Assembly (NCBI GenBank): GCA_017999985.1
Contig: JAGNKU010000002.1
Span: 1 to 64,000, forward strand
Length of the DNA stretch: 64,000 bases
Source: Phycisphaerae bacterium
GTDB lineage: Bacteria; Planctomycetota; Phycisphaerae; UBA1845; Fen-1342
Reading direction: 5' to 3'
Of this stretch, positions 1 to 7,735 are shown in pieces. The position numbers were made by a program, and so were the translations under genes. The notes beneath the pieces are model-generated. The model had not been told where the DNA came from, made no database searches, and worked only from the letters and a program-made list of their open reading frames with translations. How positions within the stretch are numbered: the first letter of the stretch is position 1; every line of letters starts with the position of its first letter.

Positions 1-713
1 GCGCCAAACTCCGGCCGAGTCCGCCGCCACCCCCTCAAAAACGGACGCCGTCCGCTCCCTCCAGGCTGGTCAGCCTCCGGCCTCCCGCCCCCGAAGCGTC
101 GAGATCGTTACAACGCAACCGGCTCGCTTTAGGCACGCTTCAGTAGGCAATGGCGTTGCCGGAGCCCTAGGCCACGGCCCGAGAGCGCGCACGGGAGGAT
201 TGTCACCCGTCGGGTACGGCATCACGTCTCTCTGCGCTCAACTCGCTCGTGGCGTCCACACAGATCGCGGTCGAGGTCCAGGCGCGACGCTGGCAATCTT
301 CGCCATTGCTGCTATGGGCTCAGGTGGACGCTGTTTTCTGCCACAGTCATCAGCGTCGGGGGCGATGCACCGCTGTGCATAGTTGTAGACGCCGGCCCGC
401 GCGCACTGCTGCGGGTCGCCCAACTCGGCGAATGGCACGATCTTCAACAAAGCGAGCCAAACGCCGGAGCGTCCTGCGCTTTTGGTCGCGAGCGCCTCGG
501 CCAGCGTGTCCTGTCACGCTGTCACCGGGCGACAAGCTTGCGAACACGCTGGACCTGTGCCGGCACGCAGTCACGCGGCTGGCACGGACGCGACCATCGG
601 CGGACGGGGGCTGCATGGTCATCGCGCGCGGGATTGGGTGCTGGGCGGGGACAGGCGAAGTCCGGGCGCGTGTGGCGCAGGGTCCCCGGTGGGCGGATAT
701 AATGCCCGCCGCA
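1..713. other. Leading intergenic stretch, no supported gene
   Basis: I find no gene here that I can support. Short open frames exist on both strands, but none has a recognisable family motif, a convincing ribosome-binding site or coherent composition, and the longest forward one runs straight through the downstream tRNA. The only clear signal is a TATAAT box near the right end that serves the tRNA. The left end may be the region next to a gene outside the window. Confidence 0.5.
698..703 (+). promoter_or_regulatory. -10 box of the tRNA-Arg(CCT) promoter
   Basis: A perfect TATAAT hexamer ends 10 bases before the tRNA 5' end, the usual distance for a stable-RNA promoter. I see no good -35 hexamer at 16-18 bases upstream. 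Confidence 0.6.
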
Positions 714-787
714 GCGCCCGTAGCTCAGCAGGATAGAGCGGCGGTTTCCTAAACCGCAGGTCGCGTGTTCGAATCACGCCGGGCGCG
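714..787 (+). tRNA. tRNA-Arg (anticodon CCT)
   Basis: A 74-nt cloverleaf. The 7-bp acceptor stem pairs GCGCCCG with CGGGCGC and is followed by discriminator G. The D-arm starts TAGCTCAG. The anticodon stem GCGGT/ACCGC encloses loop TTCCTAA, so the anticodon is CCT and reads AGG. The T-arm GCGTG-TTCGAAT-CACGC is intact. No CCA is encoded. The acceptor stem is identical to that of the second tRNA-Arg in this window. Confidence 0.95.
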
Positions 788-985
788 TTTTGCTAATGTT
801 TTCTCAAATCAGGCTTTAGACTACCCGGGCGGATTGTCGCGCAGGGGTCGGCCCGGGAGAATCACGACACCTCGCGCCGGCGGCGGGCTGGCTCCGGGAC
901 GGGGCTCGCTAAGGGGACCGGTTGTGCGCTATTATTCTCGCACGGACAGAACGACTGCGCGGAGTTGTGCTGCGGAGGGTTGCAG

Positions 986-2260
986 TTGCTTAAAGTGCTG
1001 CTGTTTTCGGTGCTGTTGATCGTCGGGCTGGTCGGCTCGCAGTTTCTGCCCGGGCTGGCCGGGAGCAGCTACGCGGCGCTTACCCAGGTGCTGAAGCTGC
1101 TGACCATGGCGGCGCTCGCGTTCATCATGATCCACGTCGGGCAAGAGTTCGAGATCGACCGATCGCGCCTGCGCTCGTACGGCTGGGACTACGTCGTGGC
1201 GGCGACCGCGGCGGCGTTCCCCTGGATCTTCTGCGCAGTGTACTTCGTGCTCGTGCTCGCGCCACCCGCGGGCTGGTCAAGCTGGGATGCCTGGCGTGAT
1301 GCGCTGCTGGCCGGGAGGTTCGCGGCGCCGACGTCGGCCGGCGTGCTCTTCTCCATGCTCGCCGCCGCCGGGCTGGCGACCACGTGGGTTTTCCGCAAAA
1401 CGCGCATCCTGGCGATCTTCGACGACCTCGACACCGTGCTGCTCATGATCCCGCTGAAGATGATGATCGTCGGCTGGGCCTGGCAGCTCGGCGTGGTGAT
1501 CATCGTGATGGCGGTGCAGCTCGCGGTCGCCTGGCGCTACCTCCACCGGTGGCGGATTCCGGCGACCTGGCCCTGGGTGCTCGGCTACGCCGGCGGACTG
1601 GCGCTGGTGTGCGAAATCATCTACTTGGTGAGCAAACTGGTCGATGACGTGGTACCGGTGCACATCGAGGTGCTGCTGCCCGCGTTCGTGCTGGGATGCA
1701 TCATGGCGCGGCCGGGAGATGGAGGGCATGGGTCCGGGCACGCCGCACACGCGGCGTCGGCGGCGGAGGCGCGGGCGAGCACCGTGATTTCGAGCGTGTT
1801 CATGGTGCTGGTGGGGCTGTCGATGCCGCCGCTGACAGGAATGGGCGGCACGCCGGAGGAGGTTGCGGCGGCGGACGCGGCCGTGGCGCAGGCGTACGTG
1901 GTGGCCGAGGGTGGGGGCGCGGCGGTGAGCCCTGGGGCCGATGGGCCGAGCTGGGGCTGGATCGTGATCCACGTCCTCGTGGTCACGGTGCTGGCGAATC
2001 TCGGCAAGATGTTTCCCGCGTTCTGCTATCGTCGTGAGGTTGGGTGGCGGCAGCGGTTGGCGGTGGCGGTGGCGATGTTCCCGCGCGGCGAGGTCGGCGC
2101 GGGAGTGCTGATCATCTCGCTGTCATACGGGATCGGCGGGCCCATGATCACGGTGGCGATGCTGTCGCTGGCGCTGAACCTGCTGTTGACGGGCGTCTTC
2201 ATCGCGGTCGTGCAGCGGCTGATTGTGGCGGAGGGTGCGCAAGGGCAGGAGCCCGGCTGA
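986..2260 (+). CDS. Cation/proton antiporter family membrane protein
   Basis: A polytopic inner-membrane protein of about 424 residues with roughly 11-12 hydrophobic segments, resembling sodium/proton exchangers of the CPA superfamily. Supporting segments are the polar helix region with F-D-D-L-D (middle of the protein), L-G-C-I-M-A-R-P-G, and the C-terminal F-P-R-G-E-V-G-A-G, a charged transmembrane motif typical of these transporters. Two hydrophilic, Ala/Gly-rich loops interrupt the second half. The reading frame opens with several TTG codons and no ATG. I chose the TTG six bases after GGAGGG (974-979); TTG at 965 or 980 or GTG at 995 are alternatives. It stands alone between a tRNA and a convergent nadA group. 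The ion is not predictable. Confidence 0.75.
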   Translation: MLKVLLFSVLLIVGLVGSQFLPGLAGSSYAALTQVLKLLTMAALAFIMIHVGQEFEIDRSRLRSYGWDYVVAATAAAFPWIFCAVYFVLVLAPPAGWSSWDAWRDALLAGRFAAPTSAGVLFSMLAAAGLATTWVFRKTRILAIFDDLDTVLLMIPLKMMIVGWAWQLGVVIIVMAVQLAVAWRYLHRWRIPATWPWVLGYAGGLALVCEIIYLVSKLVDDVVPVHIEVLLPAFVLGCIMARPGDGGHGSGHAAHAASAAEARASTVISSVFMVLVGLSMPPLTGMGGTPEEVAAADAAVAQAYVVAEGGGAAVSPGADGPSWGWIVIHVLVVTVLANLGKMFPAFCYRREVGWRQRLAVAVAMFPRGEVGAGVLIISLSYGIGGPMITVAMLSLALNLLLTGVFIAVVQRLIVAEGAQGQEPG

Positions 2261-2314
2261 TCCGTCAATCGTCCCCTGGAGAGACTCTGGCGGGGAGAGG
2301 GATACAGACAGGGC

Positions 2315-2375
2315 GGATGCGACGCATCCCCCGGGCTGGCACCCGGGGCTACTCACAGACGCCCGCTGCGCGGGC
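2315..2375. repeat. Cluster of three short palindromes between convergent genes (REP-like)
   Basis: Three perfect hairpins lie end to end: GGATGC/GCATCC with a 3-base loop (2315-2329), CCCCGGG/CCCGGGG with a 6-base loop (2329-2348), and GCCCGC/GCGGGC with a 3-base loop (2361-2375). They sit between the stops of the antiporter and nadA, so they may end transcription from both sides, although no T-run follows. The arrangement resembles a dispersed REP-type repeat. Only one copy is in this window. Confidence 0.5.
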
Positions 2376-2426
2376 TGGCGTGGGCCTTCGCTGGCGTTTC
2401 GGACTCGGATTGGGCGGCGGTCAGAA

Positions 2427-3566
2427 TCAGCGCGCCGAGACGGGTTGGGCCGGGCGCAGGGCCAACATGCGGTCCAGCGCGATGCGCGACAGGCGGCGGG
2501 TCTCGGGGTCCACGCTCACCCGATTCACAACCCGCCCGGCAACCAGGTTCTCCAACACCCAGCAGAGGTGCGGCAGGTCGATGCGATACATCGTGCTGCA
2601 CAGGCATTGCATTCCAGCCAGCGAGCAGATGTGCTTGTCCGGGTGGGCGCCGGCCAGCCGATTCACCAGGTGGATTTCGGTGCCGACCGCCCAGTAGGTG
2701 CCCGCGGCGGCGTCGGTGATTGTGCGGAGGATGTATTCCGTACTGCCGACGAAGTCCGCCCGCTGACACACCTCCCACGTGCACTCGGGATGCACGATGA
2801 TCCGGTACGGTTCCGGGCGTGCCCGTAGCGTCTCGCAATGCGCCACCTTGAATAGCTGGTGCACGGAGCAGTGACCCTTCCATAGGACGACGCGGGCCGC
2901 GGCCAGTCGCTGGGGCGTGACGCCGCCGAACGGCTGGTGCGGATCGTATACGACCATGCTTTCCAGCGGCCAGCCGAGCGCGTACGCCGTGTTGCGCCCG
3001 AGGTGCTGATCGGGCAGAAACAGCACACGGTGGCCGCCGGCGGGGTCGCCGTGCGGGTCGGCGCCGTGTAACGCCCATTCAAGCACGAGCTTCGCGTTGG
3101 AGCTGGTGCAGCAGGCGCCGCCGTGCGCACCAACAAAGGCCTTGACGGCTGCGCTGGAATTCACGTAGGTAATCGGTGTGAGGGGGATCGGGGCGGCTTT
3201 CTCAATCTGTGGCCAGGCAGCTTCGAGCTGGTCAATGTGGGCCATGTCGGCCATGCTGCAGCCGGCGGAGAGGTCCGGCAGGATGACCTGCTGGCTCTCG
3301 CTGGTCAGGATGTCGGCGGACTCGGCCATGAAGTGCACGCCGCAGAAGACAATGAACTCGGCCTGAGTCTGCTCGGCGGCGATTTGCGCGAGCTTGAGGC
3401 TGTCGCCGGTGAAGTCGGCGAAGGCGATCACGTCGTCTTGCTGGTAGTGGTGGCCGAGGATGACGAGGCGGCGACCGAGCTGTTCGCGGGCGGCGCGGAT
3501 GCGCGCGGTGAGTTCGCGCTCGGTGCGTTCGGTGTATTCCGGGAGCAGGGGGGCTTGCACGATCAT
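2427..3566 (-). CDS. nadA: Quinolinate synthase NadA
   Basis: Condenses iminoaspartate with dihydroxyacetone phosphate to quinolinate in de novo NAD synthesis, using an oxygen-sensitive [4Fe-4S] cluster in the cytoplasm. At 379 residues it is full length. Seen motifs: L-G-H-H-Y-Q near residues 37-42, C-G-V-H-F-M at 75-80, A-G-C-S-M-A-D with Cys103, K-G-H-C-S-V-H-Q with Cys233, and M-Q-C-L-C-S-T-M with Cys321/323. The last three positions match the three cluster ligands of the family. No nadB or nadC is adjacent. It is the last gene of a leftward group after parA and vanZ, 110 bases after the VanZ stop. Confidence 0.95.
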   Translation of the reverse strand: MIVQAPLLPEYTERTERELTARIRAAREQLGRRLVILGHHYQQDDVIAFADFTGDSLKLAQIAAEQTQAEFIVFCGVHFMAESADILTSESQQVILPDLSAGCSMADMAHIDQLEAAWPQIEKAAPIPLTPITYVNSSAAVKAFVGAHGGACCTSSNAKLVLEWALHGADPHGDPAGGHRVLFLPDQHLGRNTAYALGWPLESMVVYDPHQPFGGVTPQRLAAARVVLWKGHCSVHQLFKVAHCETLRARPEPYRIIVHPECTWEVCQRADFVGSTEYILRTITDAAAGTYWAVGTEIHLVNRLAGAHPDKHICSLAGMQCLCSTMYRIDLPHLCWVLENLVAGRVVNRVSVDPETRRLSRIALDRMLALRPAQPVSAR

Positions 3567-3676
3567 TCGTGTTGTTCCGTTATGCGAGGCCGAGGTCAGG
3601 ATGGGGGACCGAGCCCTGGTCGGTCGAACAGGCCAGAGGCCTCTCGCCAGCTTTCTGACGCCAACCCATCCATATG

Positions 3677-4111
3677 CTAGCGCGGGGCGGGGGTGGAGGC
3701 CACTGATTCACGGGTGCGCCGGACGTTATGTCGGCGGCGCCATTCGAGCCACCCCAACACGAGCGCGACGCCGGCGAGGTCGCACAGCCAGTCGCTGAGA
3801 TCGGTGCTGCGGCCGACGAATTGCTGCGTGTACTCATCCGCGGCGCTGTAGATCAGCAGCACGGCCGCGGCCAGCCAGACGAAGCGGCCGGAGAGCGGCC
3901 GCTGTAGCGACTCCGCGAAACGCCAAAACAGGAAGGTCAGCAGGGCGAACGCACCAAAATGCGCGAGCTTGTCGGACGAGGGGACGGGGACGCCGAATTC
4001 GAGCTTCGGAAAGTGCGTGAGGATGAAGAGAAAGATCCAGTAAGCGGGCAGAGCACGGCGGTACCAGTGGGTCCAGGTGGGGGGCAGCGACGAGGGCGGC
4101 GCGGCGCTCAC
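3677..4111 (-). CDS. VanZ-like family membrane protein
   Basis: A 144-residue inner-membrane protein with about four hydrophobic segments. It has the two VanZ-family signatures: D-K-L-A-H-F-G-A-F in the first half and A-D-E-Y-T-Q-Q-F followed by G-R-S-T-D-L-S-D-W in the second. Typical VanZ proteins are 120-180 residues. The family is linked to cell-envelope traits such as glycopeptide resistance and sporulation, but its reaction is not known. The frame is open further upstream, but the GTG at 4111 overlaps the ParA stop as GTGA, so I take it as the start, with translation coupled to parA. The tail is basic and poorly conserved. Confidence 0.82.
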   Translation of the reverse strand: MSAAPPSSLPPTWTHWYRRALPAYWIFLFILTHFPKLEFGVPVPSSDKLAHFGAFALLTFLFWRFAESLQRPLSGRFVWLAAAVLLIYSAADEYTQQFVGRSTDLSDWLCDLAGVALVLGWLEWRRRHNVRRTRESVASTPAPR

Positions 4112-4941
4112 GGGCTGGTCGAGTCCTGTACGACAGCAGCCGGCGCGGGCGTGCGACGGGGGTTGGCTGCGATTTCGCGGGCCAGCGCGAGGTAGTCCTC
4201 GGCGCCGTGGCTGCCGGGCGCGTAGTCGAAGATCGTTTGGCCGAAGCTCGGGCATTCGGCGAGTTTGATGTTGCGACGGATCACGCGGTCGAAGACGCGC
4301 GCCCCGTGCCAGGGCGCGTCGGGCTCGGCGCCGGCGACAAAGCGGATCACGTCGTCGCGGACTTCCTGGGCGAGCTTGGTGCCGGCCTCGTACATGCACA
4401 GCACGATGCCGGAGACATGGAGCGCCGGGTTGATCTCAGTACGTACGAGGGTGATCGTGTCGAGCAGTCGCCCGAGGCCCTGCAACGCGAGGAAGTGCGG
4501 TTGGAGCGGGATGATGACCTCATCCACAGCGGCCAGCGCGTTGAGGGTAAGCAGGCCAAGGGATGGAGCGCAGTCGATGAAGCAGTAGTCGAACCCGTCC
4601 TGGTAGGGGTGCAGGACGCGGGTGAGCACGGTCTCGCGGTCGTCGCGGCCGGCAAGTTCGATCTCCGCGCCGACGAGGTCGATGTGGGCGGGCACGACGA
4701 CGAGATGCTCGGCAACGGAGTGGGCCGCGTCCGCGAGGGCCGCGCCGCGGGCGATGACGTCGTAGATGCTCGTGTCGGTCTGGCCGACGTCGATGCCCAG
4801 ATGCAGCGTCGCATGGGCCTGCGGATCCAGGTCCATGAGCAGCACGTGCTGTCCCTCGCGGGCCAGGGCCGCCGACAGATTGACCGCGCTGGTGGTTTTT
4901 CCGACGCCGCCTTTTTGGTTGATGATGGCGATCGACCGCAT
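4108..4941 (-). CDS. parA: ParA/Soj-type partitioning ATPase
   Basis: A 277-residue P-loop ATPase of the ParA/MinD family, cytoplasmic and nucleoid-associated in relatives. The deviant Walker A motif K-G-G-V-G-K-T-T is near the N terminus (residues about 9-16), directly after the I-A-I-I-N-Q strand. The D-L-D-P-Q-A-H-A switch and the C-A-P-S-L-G-L-L Walker B-like segment follow in normal order. The frame stays open for another 100 codons upstream, but that part is low-complexity Arg/Pro sequence; the ATG before R-S-I-A-I-I matches family N termini. No parB or parS-like repeat is seen nearby, so this is either an orphan ParA or a copy away from the canonical locus. Overlaps the VanZ start. Confidence 0.92.
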   Translation of the reverse strand: MRSIAIINQKGGVGKTTSAVNLSAALAREGQHVLLMDLDPQAHATLHLGIDVGQTDTSIYDVIARGAALADAAHSVAEHLVVVPAHIDLVGAEIELAGRDDRETVLTRVLHPYQDGFDYCFIDCAPSLGLLTLNALAAVDEVIIPLQPHFLALQGLGRLLDTITLVRTEINPALHVSGIVLCMYEAGTKLAQEVRDDVIRFVAGAEPDAPWHGARVFDRVIRRNIKLAECPSFGQTIFDYAPGSHGAEDYLALAREIAANPRRTPAPAAVVQDSTSP

Positions 4942-5027
4942 GACGTCAGTATACGCGGCGGGCGGCGGGGCGAGAATCGGCAATCCCGCGTGCCGGGCGG
5001 CACTGGGCGCGACCCGCATGCCGAGCG

Positions 5028-5615
5028 TTAGCCGAGGGTTGCGAGAATGTTGGCGCGGGCGGTTTCCGGCACCTCGCTCAGCGCTTCCTCTACCCCGGCC
5101 TGGCCACCGGAACTGCGGACGGCCCCGACGGCCTCGCGCAGCATTCGGTCCCGTCGGGCGCAGAATTCGGTGAACGCCGCGCGAATCTCGTCGCGGGTCC
5201 AGTGGGCGAGCGGGTCGGCGACGCCGGTCTGGCTGCGGGCCCACTTCAGGAGGGCATTGCCGTCATCGCCGAGCTCGTAAAGGCGGGCGAGGACGACGAT
5301 GCGCTGGGCAGAGGTGCCAAGGAACTCGCGAACCGCCGCCGGCACGGCGACGAGTTGGTCGTCGAGGGTGCGGCGGCCGACGGTGTCGAGCCAGCCGGCG
5401 GCACGTTGGGGCTCGTCCGCGGGCTCGGCCAGGCGGCCCGGGGGGATGACGAGCGTCCGATGACCGGTCGCGAACTGCACGGACACCCGGTGAACGGGCT
5501 GATCGCCGGTCGTGCCGGATTGCACGCGCAAAACGGTTCCGGTGCCCCACTCGGGGCGCACAGGGTTGCACACCCGGTGGCCGACGAGGTCGGCGGTGAT
5601 CTCCAGATCGGACAT
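5028..5615 (-). CDS. DUF3553-domain protein
   Basis: A 195-residue soluble protein. Residues about 10-62 form a DUF3553-type domain: G-H-R-V-C-N-P-V-R-P-E-W-G-T-G at the start and F-A-T-G-H-R-T-L near its end, the small beta domain also found at the C terminus of UvrD/PcrA helicases. The rest is helical and I recognise no family in it. The ATG at 5615 has GGAGG seven bases upstream and the domain starts immediately after it; the frame runs open far upstream only as an antisense shadow of the next gene. It lies 86 bases ahead of parA on the same strand and may head that group. In helicases this domain contacts RNA polymerase, so a nucleic-acid or RNAP-linked role is possible. Confidence 0.75.
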   Translation of the reverse strand: MSDLEITADLVGHRVCNPVRPEWGTGTVLRVQSGTTGDQPVHRVSVQFATGHRTLVIPPGRLAEPADEPQRAAGWLDTVGRRTLDDQLVAVPAAVREFLGTSAQRIVVLARLYELGDDGNALLKWARSQTGVADPLAHWTRDEIRAAFTEFCARRDRMLREAVGAVRSSGGQAGVEEALSEVPETARANILATLG

Positions 5616-5864
5616 AGGTGGCCTCCGGCGGTCCAGCGGACGGCGCCGGCACTTGCGGCACTGTAACAACTGGTGCGGGGTCCGGCCAGCGGTTGCCGGG
5701 GCGGGCGTGTTTAGCGGACGCAGCGCGGGGGCGCTGAGGGCCACGGCGCGGCTGCACGGCGGCGACGGGCTTTGCCGATGATTGACTGTACGCATAGACT
5801 TACGATGCGCAGGTGGGTGACCAACGCACCGCGCCGGCGGCAGACGACTCAGCAGGAGTATCCC

Positions 5865-7691
5865 ATGTTCTCCCTGGCACGATCGGTCCATGTCCGGTGG
5901 GCGCTCTACATTGCCTTGTGCTCGGTATTCGCCTTCGTCGTGCTGGGGGGCGGCTGTCCGCAGCCGAACGACCCGAACACTCCGAACACGGACATCGACG
6001 ACGACGGTATCCCCAACGTCGACGACCCCGATGTGGATGGCGACGGGGTTGACAATGATGACGACGATGACATTGACGGCGACGGCGTTCCCAATGACCA
6101 GGACACGACGCCGTCCGGGCCGACGGACAGTAACGATCCCAATGACGGCAACGACCCGAACGACAGCAACGATCCGAACGACACGAACGACCCGTCGGAC
6201 AACAATAACCCGCCCGACCCTGATCCGCCGACGGCGGTGACGCTTAGCGTGATTGCCAAGACCGGCGATGCCGTGCCGGATCAGGCCGCGGGGGTCACGT
6301 TCACCGCGCTGGGTACGCCGGTGATCGATGCCAAGGGGCGGATTGCTTTCTGGGGTGAGTATGGGGGCACGGGTGCGATCGGCACGAGCGGCCTGTACGT
6401 GTGGAACGGGACCGAGGTGGAGTGCGTTTTCGACAACGATCCGAACTCGGCGGGCGTCGTGCCGGGGCGCAGCGCGGCGCACTACTTCCAGTACGACCCG
6501 AACCAGCCCGACATTGCCTGGGGCGCGGGCGACCGGTTGCTGTTTGTGGCGGCGATCAAGCCGGCGAGCGGCTCGTCGAGCACAAGCCTCGCGGGGGTCT
6601 ATCGCTGGCGCGCGACGGATGGGAATTTCGCGCGCGTCGCAGACACGACGCAGGTGGCGGCGGAATTCCCCGACGTGAACGAGGACGCGAACGGAAATCC
6701 CTCGTTCGAGGCCACGTTCTTCGTGCCCGGCGTGAGCGACGCAGGCTTGGGCGTGTTCGGCGTGCACTACACGTACATCAAAACGACCGGGGACGGACTG
6801 GACCGTTTTGTGCTCGACCAGGATGCGTTCTTCACGAGCAACGGCACATCCGTGACGAAGATCGCCGACAGCAGCACCAAGAAGACCGGCGTGGTGCCGG
6901 ACCAGCCGGCGGATGCCTACTTCGGGCTGACGTACACGACGACGACGATCAACGGTGACGGCAACGCGCTCTTCCAGGCCAGCTACGCGTCGAGCACCTC
7001 GAGCGGTCGTGGCGTGTTCATGGTGCGCAGCGGGGAGCGGTATCGCGTGATCGACAACCGCGCGTCGGCGTCGTGGCCCGGCCTGCCCGTCGGCGCGCAG
7101 TTCATGCCGCGGTCGCCCGCGACCGGGTACGCGCTGGCGATTGGTCCGAAAGGGCACATCGCGCTCGCGGGCAAAATCTCGCTGAACAGCAGCCCCCTGT
7201 CGGCGGTCATCCTGTGGGACTGGGACGCCGCCACCTGGACGGAACTGACCGGAACGGGCGGCGCCGCGGCGACGGCGCTGCTGAGCGGCGTGAACGACGA
7301 CGGGGCGACGCTGATCCTGAGCGGCGGCAACCCGTATCTGGTCACGCGCAGCACGCGGACACAGGTGAATGCCACTTTGCCGACGGCGCTGCAGGGCGCG
7401 TCGCTGGGGTGGCTGGATGCCGGGGGAGCGATCAACAACTACGGCCGCGCCGTGGTGCAGTACGCGAACAGTGGCAAGGCGGGGCTCGCGCTGTGGACGG
7501 GCCAGACGCTGCTGGTGGTGGCGGATGCGCAGCTGGGGATACCGGAGGATCTGTCGACGATCTCCACGGTCGTGAAGCCGGAGCGTGATCGGCCGGGCCG
7601 GTCGGGGCTGCTGAACGACGCTGACGAGCTCACGTTCAAGGGGACGCTGACCGACGGCACGGAGGTCATCTACCTCGGCACCGGGGAGTAG
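5865..7691 (+). CDS. Secreted protein with thrombospondin-3-like Ca2+ repeats
   Basis: A 608-residue exported protein. The N terminus is a long hydrophobic signal ending L-G-G-G-C (Cys31), a possible but atypical lipobox. Residues about 43-85 hold thrombospondin type 3-like calcium repeats (D-x-D-x-D-G-x-x-N-x-x-D). Residues about 86-115 are an Asn-Asp-Pro low-complexity linker. The remaining 480 residues are a beta-rich region with repeated units of the form P-V-I-D-A-K-G-R-I-A-F, as in planctomycete surface proteins built from G-x-I-A-F repeats. ATG 5865 is preceded by AGGAG at six bases; an upstream in-frame start lacks one. Divergent from the DUF3553 gene. Role unknown; surface display is likely. 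Confidence 0.8.
   Translation: MFSLARSVHVRWALYIALCSVFAFVVLGGGCPQPNDPNTPNTDIDDDGIPNVDDPDVDGDGVDNDDDDDIDGDGVPNDQDTTPSGPTDSNDPNDGNDPNDSNDPNDTNDPSDNNNPPDPDPPTAVTLSVIAKTGDAVPDQAAGVTFTALGTPVIDAKGRIAFWGEYGGTGAIGTSGLYVWNGTEVECVFDNDPNSAGVVPGRSAAHYFQYDPNQPDIAWGAGDRLLFVAAIKPASGSSSTSLAGVYRWRATDGNFARVADTTQVAAEFPDVNEDANGNPSFEATFFVPGVSDAGLGVFGVHYTYIKTTGDGLDRFVLDQDAFFTSNGTSVTKIADSSTKKTGVVPDQPADAYFGLTYTTTTINGDGNALFQASYASSTSSGRGVFMVRSGERYRVIDNRASASWPGLPVGAQFMPRSPATGYALAIGPKGHIALAGKISLNSSPLSAVILWDWDAATWTELTGTGGAAATALLSGVNDDGATLILSGGNPYLVTRSTRTQVNATLPTALQGASLGWLDAGGAINNYGRAVVQYANSGKAGLALWTGQTLLVVADAQLGIPEDLSTISTVVKPERDRPGRSGLLNDADELTFKGTLTDGTEVIYLGTGE
5985..6235 (+). repeat. In-gene low-complexity repeat: Ca2+-binding Asp runs then N-D-P linker
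   Basis: This stretch codes for alternating D-G-D-G-V-x-N-D units and then for repeated N-D-P-N-D-S/T/G units. The DNA shows near-repeats of AACGATCCGAACGACA. Such tracts can change length by slippage. It separates the membrane anchor from the folded domain. Confidence 0.75.
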
Positions 7692-7735
7692 AGCGGAGCC
7701 GCGACGGGGTCGATGCGGCCGGTTTTCGGGCGGGC

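Noticed and set aside
788-964. CCCGGGC...GCCCGGG inverted repeat after the first tRNA as a terminator
   Set aside because: The loop would be about 25 bases and no T-run follows. GC-rich matches of this size are common in this DNA.
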